This document shows, in pieces, positions 44,301 through 53,684 of a DNA stretch of 64,000 bases (positions within the stretch are counted from its first letter, which is position 1; every line of letters starts with the position of its first letter). A model generated the notes under the pieces. It did no database searches. It was given only the letters and a program-made list of their open reading frames with translations, and was not told where the DNA came from. This stretch comes from Acheta domesticus. Taxonomy: Eukaryota > Arthropoda > Insecta > Orthoptera > Gryllidae. Both the position numbers and the translations under genes were made by a program. Location: positions 136,530,950-136,594,949 of the forward strand of contig JAHLJT010009436.1 of assembly GCA_031308135.1 (NCBI GenBank). Reading direction: 5' to 3'.

Positions 44301-45082
44301 GAGATGGAAAATATGCAACTACAATTACCAAAGATGTTAAAATTATACACAGACTGCATTCCTACTCTAGTACTACTACAGCTGAAATATGCTCTATAAT
44401 GACAGCCTTCAAATTGTCACAGAAACTCAGAAATAACAAGTTTGTCATATTTTCTACTTGTCTTGAAGCAATAAACAACATTCTCAATAACTACCCTGGC
44501 CTACCAATGATAAACAATATTCATGAAATATATCATGACATTATACAATCTAAAAGAAGTCTCATAATTGCCTGGATACCAGATTACAAAACAACCCCTG
44601 AACATAATACAATGAGTCTTGAAGAAGAAAATGTAAGCCCTGAAACAGGAAGTATTTTAACAATATCACACACTTGCAAGGACTTATGGACCCACATCAA
44701 GAAAGCAATGGATGAAAAGTGGAGCAACCTCTGGAAAAACATGAAATCCAGCCCTTTACACAAACACGTTAACAATTTTTACTCCCTGAAAACCTCCAAA
44801 AAATTTTCAAGAAAAGATCAGGTGACAATAACAAGAATAAGAACCGGTCATTGCAAGTTCAGTCATCAACACTTGTTAACTGGAAATCCCCCACCTATCT
44901 GCCAGCACTGTGATACCATTCTTAACTTTGAACACATTTTAACTCAATGTCCTATGTTTCAGTACAGCAGACACACGTACCTAGAAGATGAGCAAAACCC
45001 TGAACTGATGCTATCATCCATCGACTACCAAAATAAAATATTAAAATTCTGTAAAGACAGCAACATTCTTAAAGAAATCTAA
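41369..45082 (+). CDS. LINE ORF2: endonuclease, reverse transcriptase, RNase H-like
   Basis: 1237 codons without a break. Endonuclease (residues 1-220) has all key motifs: ILQWNVNG, ILCIQETN, IMGDFNSH, SAIDISIS and SDHFPIF. Reverse transcriptase (about 440-760) has ENYRPISL, NQFGFRAGHSTT, SLDIEKAYDMVW, GLPQGAVLSVTLF and KYADDITIL (catalytic YADD). A later region (about 960-1090) aligns by pattern with RNase H, but the usual Asp positions read IYTK, FSTC and IPDYKTTPEHNTMS; only the TAEI Glu remains. A CQHCDTILNFEHILTQC zinc cluster follows. The protein performs target-primed reverse transcription. Confidence 0.93.
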   Translation: MKILQWNVNGFYPRLESIQYLCNLTHPDILCIQETNFKDSKHGNIKGYNCSFKNRCNTNHASGGVAIYIKDHIPYQEVIIQSNIEVSAIRILSPVQINICNIYLPNSYKFAEQEVTDIINKMQKPFLIMGDFNSHNRIWGSNKTDSRGIMLEEIFDKLDTIVLNTGEPTHINTSNNSYSAIDISISSTQYSYKCSWNILDYPYDSDHFPIFININNTPNTHNQDQAIPRRNYNKSNWNLYNNLIKKYLPKINDLLETENIDTIINSFNDVITKAANGSTETINLAKKPKLVNWWNEKCKLALKNSKHAFNKYKKHNTEENKIQYKKMRAITRRTIKESKANTWRNYVSSLSIHNNINESWAKIKAIEGTKKGKQIHFLLSNNQIITHHNEIANSIACSFAKNSSSKNYTEAFLQHKKEQENLTEPTNNQDLATYYHINDPIGIQELNSAINRTRNSSPGPDNIPYILLKNLPLEGKEILLRIYNTIWNKNVFPELWRSAIVIPIPKPGKDPTKTENYRPISLTCNMCKILEKIINKRLRWFLDFKNIISNNQFGFRAGHSTTSHLVSIDNYIQEALANKQHVLAVSLDIEKAYDMVWTHIIMTKIKEYGLKGNIFQFIKNFTKERTFNVRVNGSLSSVQHLENGLPQGAVLSVTLFLLAINDAGSEINHPVITRKYADDITILCRGSSITTSQEIIQSALNNLLEWSLKSGFKFSASKTQCIVFSRQNMESQPTLKMGLHNLKFYQNIKILGVHFDSKMNWKRHIQILSEDCKKRLNILKCISHNNWGADKHLQLMTYKAIIRSKIDYGSILYDSASKKDLQKLDVIHNKALRISTGCFQTSPIGSILIEAKEPTLAHRRQMLTLKYAIKSAESNNPIIYHDIYPKLQNYYKEQKCFSPVYTKVKTLLRQLNLQVHILMEKRNNSIPPWTIPEIVTDITLDTIQINKMTKNDRKIKLNETENKYLDSYKIYTKVTNKRDGKYATTITKDVKIIHRLHSYSSTTTAEICSIMTAFKLSQKLRNNKFVIFSTCLEAINNILNNYPGLPMINNIHEIYHDIIQSKRSLIIAWIPDYKTTPEHNTMSLEEENVSPETGSILTISHTCKDLWTHIKKAMDEKWSNLWKNMKSSPLHKHVNNFYSLKTSKKFSRKDQVTITRIRTGHCKFSHQHLLTGNPPPICQHCDTILNFEHILTQCPMFQYSRHTYLEDEQNPELMLSSIDYQNKILKFCKDSNILKEI

Positions 45083-45303
45083 TTGTAATAAGTGTATTGG
45101 TATGGATACTAGAAACTAATTCTGTAACATCAAAATACCTGTAATGTCTGTTTCTACATATTCACATATATTGTAATTTGTAAATTTTCATATCTATTGT
45201 AAAGTTGCCGTGTTAATATTGTAAAGTTGTACTTAAAGTAGTCGCTAATGACCTCAGTAGTCGATGCGACTTTAATAATAAATTTAAAAAAAAGTTTTAT
45301 GTT

Positions 45304-46680
45304 TCAAATAAAGAAATTATAGTATGTAAGAAGTTCTAACTCAACACACTTTCTATAAGCCAGATGATGATAAATAATGCACATTTACACAAAGATAAAA
45401 TAACAGGAACACCAAAATTGGACGATCGAGTATCATAACTAAGGATAAAAGTACCAAAAGACGTGAAAGACAGAGGGAGGGCACACATTAAATCTTTCCA
45501 TAAAACAGAGAGTCACTATTGTAGACCTAGTACTACTAAGGAGTGCCTCGCTCCAACTTAAATATCACCAAAACGACTTCTACAAGAACACCATACGACT
45601 TCTACAAGAAATGTTGTGTAAACGAAAGATGTCAATTTTTAAAATTATCTACATATCGGAATATTTTTAAAGAAGAATTTAATTTGGATTTCTTTCAGCC
45701 TAAAGCGGACAGATGCGAATACAGAATTAATGAGTTGGAAAATAATATTTCTATTAATTTAAAATTAAAATACACTGAAAACGTAGATAACAAGGAAAAC
45801 AGGAGAAAGGAAAGAGAGGAAGATCATAAGATCAAATATGAACATACAATTGTAGTGCCCTTTCATTTAGAAAATGTGATAGGAATTCCGAGAGCAAACA
45901 AGTATTTTCTTCTATAGGAGAAAATTAAATTTATTTAACATGACAGTTCGTGTTTTCCCAACCAAAGATGTATATTGCGCAATTTGGACAGAAATTAACA
46001 CAGGCCATTCTGGAAATGACATTGCAAATGCCGTTTCCCAAATTTTGGAAAAAATAATTCAAAACTCACCTAAGGTAAAACATATTATAATGTGGAGCGC
46101 TGTGTACCCCAAAACAATAATCAGATAATGTCCCCGGCAATGAAGGACTTTCTAAAACACACCCACAAACCGATGACATAGTTTTGAAATACTGTACTGC
46201 TGGTCACTTGTGTATTCAGGAAGTACACAATGTTCATTACCAGATAGAGAAAGCTCTGAGAGCTAGTGAATTCTGGTCACTGATTTCTTTCATGCGGATA
46301 CATTTGGCAGTAAATAGAAAAAGGCCACTTCATATTATTCGGATGAAAACAATGCATTTTAAGGATTTCCATAAAAGCATCAAACATCTTCATTTTAATA
46401 AATACCTTTCTCCCAATTAAAATTCACTGAAAGAATAGCTGAAGTAGAATATAAAATTAAACATTCTGATTCACAATTTTACACCGTAAATGTGCGACCA
46501 TACATTTCTATAAGATGGGTGGCGAAAAGTTATTCTTCCATCTACCCGCCTGTGCAAACGTACGTGGCGAAAGAGAAGTTTTTGCGTAAGGAAATGGTAG
46601 CCGATTTAGCAAACATGTTGAAATGGTTGCCAACTCTGGATCAAACCTACTTCATAGAATTGATTAAAAAACAAAAATAA
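45304..46680 (+). pseudogene. DNA transposon transposase, C-terminal half (after the LINE)
   Basis: Beyond the LINE the readable pieces are SFHKTESHYCRPSTTKE near 45500, FKEEFNLDFFQPKADRCEY near 45680, FHLENVIGIPRANK, VYCAIWTEINTGHSGNDIA near 45975, IIMWS near 46085 (where an Asp and C-V-P-Q-N would be expected), LKYCTAGHLCIQEV near 46190 and a C-terminal block to the stop at 46680. This order matches the arthropod family and looks like an RNase H-fold (DDE) enzyme. At least four frame changes are present, and the predicted catalytic Asp after WS is lost. Confidence 0.6.
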
Positions 46681-47220
46681 TATTATGGCTATGCGACATT
46701 TTACTTTAATATGTTTGTAATATATCATTTCAAAATTAAGTGGAATTCAGTAATTTACAATAGGTTACTTTTTTCCACTTCTAGTTGGCTAAATCTAAGT
46801 AATGACATGAAATTAAAATTGAGTACTCTAAATAAGATTTTTACTAAAATGTAAGCACATTTCTTTGAATTCTTTAAAATTTAATAAATGATACAGTTAC
46901 ATGTATATTTGTAATCATTTAAGTAATATCCCAGTCAAATTTTCCTACCAACAAAGATAGAACCTTTTTTCTCGAACTTGAAAATGCATATTGAGAGTAA
47001 AAAGGTTCTATCTGTAAAAATAGGGTCTTGGTTTCTACCAAAGTTACAATGCTATTAGAATAATTATCAGTCTACAGTTTTGTGCTTGGATGTCAAGTAC
47101 ACTGACAAAGTTTTAATATATTTAATAAAATAGTTTTTGTTTTAGAGAGGGACAAAACTTGGAAATGCTCTCCTGTATAATTTACTGCGGTGCAGATAGA
47201 ACCTTTTTACTTGAGGGTCG

Positions 47221-47222
<2 letters not shown>
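46681..47222. other. Right subterminal region of the DNA transposon
   Basis: No coding sequence. It holds AAAGGTTCTATCTG words in both orientations near 46965, 47003 and 47193, mirroring the left end. Confidence 0.6.

Positions 47223-47253
<31 letters not shown>
47223..47253. repeat. (TA)n microsatellite at transposon right end
   Basis: TA run beside the right inverted end, the counterpart of 38585-38627. Confidence 0.95.
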
Positions 47254-47259
<6 letters not shown>

Positions 47260-47615
47260 TGAACTAGAATTTATTTCGGTTCATATTTATTTTCATAAAA
47301 TATTAATTTGAGTTATTAGTAGTGTTAAAAGTTCTCATATATTGCATTCTCTAGCACTAAGTAGAATGCGTTAGTGTTTCCTTGGTGTAAAGACCAATGC
47401 TTGTATAGCTGCAGTTTCCGTTTACAAGTGAATTTCCATTAAAAGATGGTAAAATTCATTAAATATCTCTATATGATACACCAACCCGTGTGATTGATCT
47501 AACTCGCTGCATTCGCACGAAGTTTTCTCACCCCTGCTTCCCGCCCGTGAATCGAGAGACTTCGCTAAGCTGATATCGCCGCGTGCCCCAAACCTTTGCG
47601 ACGGCCATTCGCGTG
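47254..47615. other. Short stretch, nothing recognised
   Basis: Ordinary AT-rich sequence with a GC-richer patch near 47500-47640. No gene seen. Confidence 0.45.
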
Positions 47616-47871
47616 CTCGTTCGTCTGACGGCCCTGGGGTAGCCAGAATCCACTTGTGGTTATACCGAAAAAGCCTTTTTGTTTTCAAAACGTTGGTCCG
47701 TCCATCAGTCTGTCGACACCACTAGCGACTGAACTATTCGTAGGATTTTTGCCAAAACGAATATCTTCTAATTAATTTCATTTGACTTAAAGCCCTGCGA
47801 TTTTGAAAAGATTTCTTAAATTTTGGATACTTCATTTGGAGCCCCTGGAACAGTTTCAAAATGTTCTCACT
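47616..47871 (+). repeat. 1.55-kb repeat family, short 5' fragment
   Basis: Carries GTAGCCAGAATCC, GTCCGTCC, the GCGATTTTGAAAAGATT block and the TTTGGATACTTCATTTGGAG block of the family. It is cut at 47871, where a SINE begins. Confidence 0.65.
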
Positions 47872-48270
47872 GGGAGAGATGGCTCAGTGCATCAACCTGA
47901 TGTCACTGCAGTCCCTTTGACCGGGAGGTTCTAGGTTGGAGTCCCGACGGCGGCAGGATTTTCGATACTAACTTGTCAGCTAGGTCGAATTCAGTCACTG
48001 TCTGGAGGAGAATTCTAGCGACGGGTTACTCTGATCGGTAGTTTTCCGTGGTTTCTCCGATCAACACCAGGCGACTGCCGAAGCAGTACCCTAACAAACG
48101 GGCCACGGACCGCGCGCGTTAATTCCTTCCTCTTCCTTGCCCTATCCTCTCCTCTTACACGCACTTACACTAGCGTGCATTACACTAGCACACATGCCGG
48201 GAGACCGGTCGGGAGCATACAGCTTGCCCCGGCTGGGGCGGTGCCCCGCTGGTGGAAGATACCTGGTCAA
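47872..48270 (+). mobile_element. tRNA-derived SINE, second family
   Basis: Starts GGGAGAGATGGCTCAGTGC (A box 47880-47890), with a degenerate B box GGTTGGAGTCC at 47934-47944. The shared body follows (GGCGGCAGGATTTTCGA, CTGGAGGAGAATTC, GGGCCACGGACCGCGCGC, ATGCCGGGAGACCGGTCGGGAG). It interrupts a 1.55-kb repeat fragment. Confidence 0.75.
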
Positions 48271-49422
48271 TAGAATCTGAAAAGAACCATATGCTGCAGA
48301 CAGAAACCCACTAAATTTACTAATTGTCTCTACATCGAAAGCAAGCGTCAATACCGTGCGTGTGTTGATGGAAGAGTTTATTAAATAATCACTAACGGCG
48401 TAAATATCTTCATGGGCTTACCGCATCACTCTATGAACACTGTTCCCCTGTGAGATGGTTTTTATTACTAGGATTCACCTCCAGAAGTCACGGCTGATGC
48501 CTATTACAATGATTCGGGGAATCCCGTACAAGGTTTCATATATTATCATGGTGTCCTGAACTGTCAATTTAAATGCATTTGATTTGATATTGCACTTCGT
48601 ATCATGTTTTTCTATGCATTTGAGAACAATTCCCTAAATCAGTATTGAGTTGAGTAAATATTGAACGAGTTGGTTTGAAAGACTTTTGCAAAAATTCCAA
48701 ATTCAAACAAAATTTACAAAAATTCACATACGATACATGTACATTATTTTACAACCCTTTGCCAGATGACATAAAACGATTAAAATTGATTAAAAAGTTT
48801 GTCCCAAGTAAAATCTTTTCTGCTGCATAACGGGTTCCATACAATTAAAAACTACACCTACCATCAAATATGAAATTAATATTAATTTTAACAATGATAT
48901 TTAATGTATTATTTACCATTTGGACTGTACAATTCTAAAAAACCTGTAACAAGTATTGTATCTCAGCATCGGGGTCAATGACCCCCATCTCGATCAGGTT
49001 TTTCGTTCAGTTTCCCTGATTCCTTGAGCAAATGCTGAGATGTCCCCTTGTCTCGCTTCTGGATATAAATGTAACTTTATTACTTGTGCACTTCTTCTAA
49101 AGTTCAATGGTAAATATAGTTATTCAAATTACGTTCTCCATGTTGTCGTGCCACAAATATATTCTTTCACAAAGGACATAATGAAGGCTAAGAACCCAAA
49201 TGTATAGCTGATTTTCCTTTGAAAACAGATTTTATTACATCGCAGCAAATATTTTGTTAATTCTTGCCATATATGCTCATTTCTTTCTGTATTCAGAATT
49301 CAACATATATATGGTTTAGGGTAGGGATCCCAGAATTAAGAAACGTGAACAGAACATTCTTTTCCCTGTAACACGTCATATACAGTTTTTAACTGTTTTT
49401 GACGTAAAATAAAATAATAAAA
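48271..49422. other. AT-rich stretch with a small nested palindrome
   Basis: ATCTCAGCAT (48960-48969) and ATGCTGAGAT (49032-49041) are inverted copies enclosing the 15-base palindrome GGGGTCAATGACCCC (48971-48985). No gene seen. Confidence 0.5.
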
Positions 49423-50955
49423 CTAGTGGTGCTACAGAATGCCACAGACTTTCTCGTAGTAAAGTTTTCTAATTTCCTTGGTGTGGACGGTCTGTACGGT
49501 CTTACTCCATCCTCTTGTCAACTGCCATCTATTGCCACCCATAGTATATTTCTTTTAAATTTTCTGAATTTTTCGGTTTACAAATGTAGAATCGAAATAA
49601 TACTTTTAGAATATTAAGGGAGAGTAAAACCGCGTCCTATTGGCAATTTTCATTGAAAAATTTGGAGACATTTATATGTGATTCAAATTCAAATGTAAAT
49701 GTTACTGTAAACGCGAAATTTGATGCAAATAGCTGAAAATATGCATATTAACGGCGGGAGATATCTTTCAAACAAATTACATTTGTGTAAAAACATAAGA
49801 ATATAGGAAAATTAATTTTGTCATCTTAAACAGTGGAATTAGAACTTGCCGTACTAAAAGTTTGAGGAAAAAACTTGGAGCCGGTTTTGAGAAAATGGTG
49901 TTTAAATGTTTCTGAAGATGCGGAATTTTGAACTCGTTTTCTCAGAAAAGATTTGAGAAACTCTATAGGACATTATTTAAATCACATGTACTCGTAAAGT
50001 AATCATGCAAACAAATCGTCGCTAATGTAAACATTACCGACGTAAGAGTAGTGCAAAAATGAAATTTTTGTAATTTTTGAAAAAAAAAAAGAGAATAGAG
50101 CAATATGATAATTATGCCATTTAATGGAGTGCATTTAGCACTATCTCTAACAAAATTTTAAAGAAAAAATTTGAAGTTGTTTTCGAAAAAAATCTTGTTT
50201 TTATAATTTTTTTTAATTGCAAATATTTCAAGCAATATTGAACGAAATCTACTTAAGTTTTCAAAAAATGTAGCTGACCTTAATGAAAGAACTTACTATG
50301 GAAAACAAATTTTATTTCAAGGAATTTATCTCTGTCTTCAATTGAGTAGTTTTAGGAAGGCGCGGAAAAATTTTCATACTTTTGCAATTTTCGAAAATTC
50401 AATTCATTTCCAATTTTCATTCCTGAAAATTGGACCTACGCCACTCTTTTATGTGTATTTCGCTCTATTCTTACAAGAAAATTAAAGAAAAAATTTGGAG
50501 CCCTTTTTGAGAAAATTTTGAAAACTTCCCAGATGCTTCATGTAAAGTACTCCCAAATTTTTAAAGAATCTTTTTTCAAGATCTCAAATATTCGACTCGA
50601 TCCAGATTGACAGTTTTTTTTTAATTTGGAAAAACTCCTACGTACGGTTTAGGCGCTGCCGCGTTTACAGACGGATGAACAGACAGATCGACGGACGGAC
50701 GGAAGAAAAGACGGACGTTTTGCTTTCAATTGTTTTATCGGTATCAAGGACCAACATAACAGGGATTCTGTCTACACCACATGATAGAGGATTTTTTTAT
50801 TAATTTATCAACTGGATTTATCCACTCTTTCGTTATCAGGGTCCGACAATGAACTTTTTCTGCCGAAAATCCGCCGTTTTTCCGCGCAAAATTACATAAC
50901 TTCCTCTGTATTACTTTTATTACTCCGTATATACCTGTACGTACGTAGTAAAGTA
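49423..50955 (-). repeat. 1.55-kb repeat family, full-length inverted copy
   Basis: On the minus strand it starts ACTTTACTACGTACGTAC, passes every landmark block, and ends GTAGCACCACTAG, followed by T. It is about 1.53 kb long. Confidence 0.85.
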
Positions 50956-51941
50956 AAAAAACATTTTAAAAGGCATTGTAGATTTCCCCTTTGAGTATCT
51001 GCTATTATTAAGCTCGTAGAGAGGTACACATTATAGGTCACAACTTGTTAAGATTTGGAAGCTTGAAAATTAGTCTTTCACGTTAGTAGAGAGATTAAAA
51101 ATCTTTAGGCATTTCCAGCTATCAATTATTGCAAATAACTCGGGCAAACATACTTTTATTTGTGAATATACATACACTTATACCTTTATTAGTGAAAATC
51201 TAAACCATGAAAGATCGGATCTTTTCTATTGAGAGTTATTTCCGTTGCAGAAGAAATGTTAATTCATTGTTTAAATTAGGAATGATTTTTAATTGCTCCA
51301 TTTTATTGTATGGAATGTTTTGTCTTAAAAATTGATACAAAATTTAAGATATTTCATTAAGTAGTTTGCTATACGTACATAAAATAAACCACGTATTACT
51401 ACAGAGGAAACTGCTTTATCTGCATGTCTTTCTTATTCATTAAACTTATATATAAATTTTAATAATGAATGTTATTTAAATTTCATATCATGCAAAAAAT
51501 GTCGTGAATGAACCTGACATTTAAGATTCTCACCTTTTTTAATTTTATCAAAATATTCTTTTGAGGCTGCATATTCGTATTAGTATTTCTCAAGACGTGA
51601 TTTTTTTCCTTTTTCCCAAATCAGCAACTTACGTAAAAAGTGGAGTAAAGAAGCCACTTTCCAGCCTTTCCTGGCCTGAAGTACTTTCTAGAAACATCTC
51701 TGTGTGAATAATTCACTTATGGTTTAGTATTAGGTCTACATTTCTTCAATATCTCATCAGATTGATAGATTTTTTCAGCACTCCATTGATTGACATGTGC
51801 CCGCAAACATTAAATTAGCGTATCTCAACACTGAATTAATGCACTTCATAACGTGCTCTCTCTGAACTCTGCAACGAAACGTTTATAAACGTTTGCTGGG
51901 ATGTTAATATTATTTACGGCACCTTTTTCAATCTGGTGTGT
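50956..51941. other. AT-rich stretch, nothing recognised
   Basis: No open frame with recognisable protein and no repeat ends. Confidence 0.5.
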
Positions 51942-53443
51942 TTAACTCTTCAATGCACGGAGGTCGGATTTTGCGACTTTCCACTTAGTGGGCCTCAGAG
52001 GCCCGGTCTGAATAAAACATTAATATGGGGCCGGGATGTAGAAGTACTGAATGAAATTACATTTATCATTAAATAAACTTGTATCTTTAAACTTTTAACG
52101 CATAATAAGGCATTTTACAGATTTTATTTTCAACTATAACACAATATACTTTTTTTTGGCTCCGGTAAAAGTTTTGTTTTCGCTCATGAATCATTGCGAT
52201 TTTGTTTTTTTGCCTTTTTCGAAGAAGCATAAATAACATCTGGAAAGAAAGTAATGTCGTGAATAGAAAGAATTTATAACATTTGTGCCTCGATATTAGC
52301 ATTTGTAAATACGCCCCTTACCTCTTACTTTTCTTTGGAAATGATCTATAGGACTTCCACCCTTGTATTCCTGTGAATCCCGAAGATGTGAGGACCATTA
52401 AAGGTTCTTTTGAGCATATTAGGGTTTCTCACTCATGTTTTCATATTAGCATGGGAAAATTCTTCTTCCAGTTTCTTCTTTCCCACTGACTTGAATCATT
52501 TTTGTGAAGATTGCGTACGCATTCAAAGCATCGAAGTCAAACGTATCGTAAAATAACCTTCTTGGTCGTGGGCGAGTGTGTAATTGTGGTCACGATGTGT
52601 AATTGTCGACTATTTGATCTGTGAGGTCAACTCTAAACTTTGTTTTAAAATACGTAAGAATAATTTATGGTTTCTTTTTTGTTGTTACTTGGGTTTGATC
52701 CTGGTGTATTGTGCTGAGAAGATAAATAATATTGTTTTGATTTGTATTATACAAAAAAATTCTATGGTGTAATTTTAGAATATACTTATTTAGCGTTTAT
52801 AATCTCACAGTTCAAATGGTATTTCCTGGTGTTAGCTCGTAATGTTAGTTTCTTCTACATAATAAATTCACCCAGAAATATGCAAGTAAAAAGTGATCAC
52901 TAAAAACTCAAAAAAGTTATAACCATCTCTGAAAAATAACCGTACCAAATCTTTTACCATTTCGATTCAAAATCTTTTGCAATAGTTTCATCTTTGTTTT
53001 TTCAATAGTATATTTTGCTATTTAATGTAAATCCGTTCCTAGAATCCCAGCACAAAAAACTCTTTATTCCATATTTATGTTGTAATGATTCATGCCTCTT
53101 GGCAAGTAAATAATAAAGTCGGGAATGATAAGGAATAAATTCTAACAACATACATTTGTTTCACGTGCGTTAACAGATACGTTAAGGGAAAACAGACTAT
53201 CGGGCTTCGGGGGCCCACTTAGTGGAAAGCACAACTACCTTCAGAAAAGTTGAAAAATCTGGAAATAATTCATGGCTCACTGGACCATTCTTTGCCATAA
53301 TAAAAAAAAAACCTAACAAGGAGAGTATCATGAAAGGACATACCTGTAATTTTAGCGGAAAAATATTAATAGTTATTAAGTAATTTTAGCGTTAAGATAG
53401 ACGTCCGGTTCTCTGAGACCCACTAAGTGCACTGAAGGGTTAA
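51942..53443. mobile_element. TTAA-flanked piggyBac-like nonautonomous element
   Basis: TTAA lies at 51942-51945 and 53440-53443. The inner ends CTCTTCAATGCAC and, inverted, CCCTTCAGTGCAC match at 11 of 13 positions. A subterminal word CACTTAGTGGGNCTCAGAG follows both ends, and a CCCACTTAGTGGAAAG copy lies at 53210. TTAA with ends of CCC type is the piggyBac pattern. Short minus-strand frames (for example 52087-52302) show no transposase motif, so the element is nonautonomous or fully decayed. Confidence 0.6.
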
Positions 53444-53684
53444 TTTAAACAGAACAATCAGTTTTCTCAACCATTTTCTAGGTACTCTATCACTGACGAA
53501 AGAACGCATCCAGTGCCGGCGCGAGGCATGGGCAGATCGGGCGATCTTGCGGGGTCCCACAAGCCAAGGGGTCCAATAATGGGACTGATGAAGGGAAAAA
53601 ATTAGTAAAAATTTGAAAAAAATAGAACTAGAGAAAATCGTTATCGTAATTTTATACATTTCTGATGTCATAAATTTTCAATTA

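Larger units (their letters stand above)
39801..45303 (+). mobile_element. Full-length LINE (I-clade-like) with 12-bp target duplication
   Basis: The element (39813-45291, 5.48 kb) is bounded by AAGTTTTATGTT at 39801-39812 and 45292-45303. It starts CAGTTCCATTG and ends in a short A tail after TTAATAATAAA. It has a zinc-knuckle ORF1, then ORF2 with apurinic-type endonuclease, reverse transcriptase and an RNase H-like region, the layout of I-type LINEs. It inserted into the transposase region of the DNA transposon, in the same orientation. The completely open ORF2 implies recent arrival. Confidence 0.92.
38628..47223 (+). mobile_element. Unassigned DDE-type DNA transposon, split by a LINE
   Basis: Inverted ends TCGCGACC(C)T..AAGTAAAAAGGTTCTA lie at 38628 and 47223. 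The word AAAGGTTCTATCTGC recurs in the subterminal regions (near 38775, 38815, 46960, 47003), in both orientations. Without the nested LINE the element is about 3.1 kb. Its transposase relic belongs to a family that I know from many arthropod genomes as multicopy uncharacterised proteins, and I cannot assign the superfamily. The element is dead: several frameshifts, plus the LINE insertion. Confidence 0.75.

Noticed and set aside
47872..47945. tRNA gene
   Set aside because: A and B boxes are present but no cloverleaf forms, and the sequence continues into a shared SINE body. The same holds at 26655-26720 and 25327-25374.
53510..53590. hAT-like left end (CAGTGCCGGCGCGAGG)
   Set aside because: No matching inverted end or 8-bp target duplication was found nearby.
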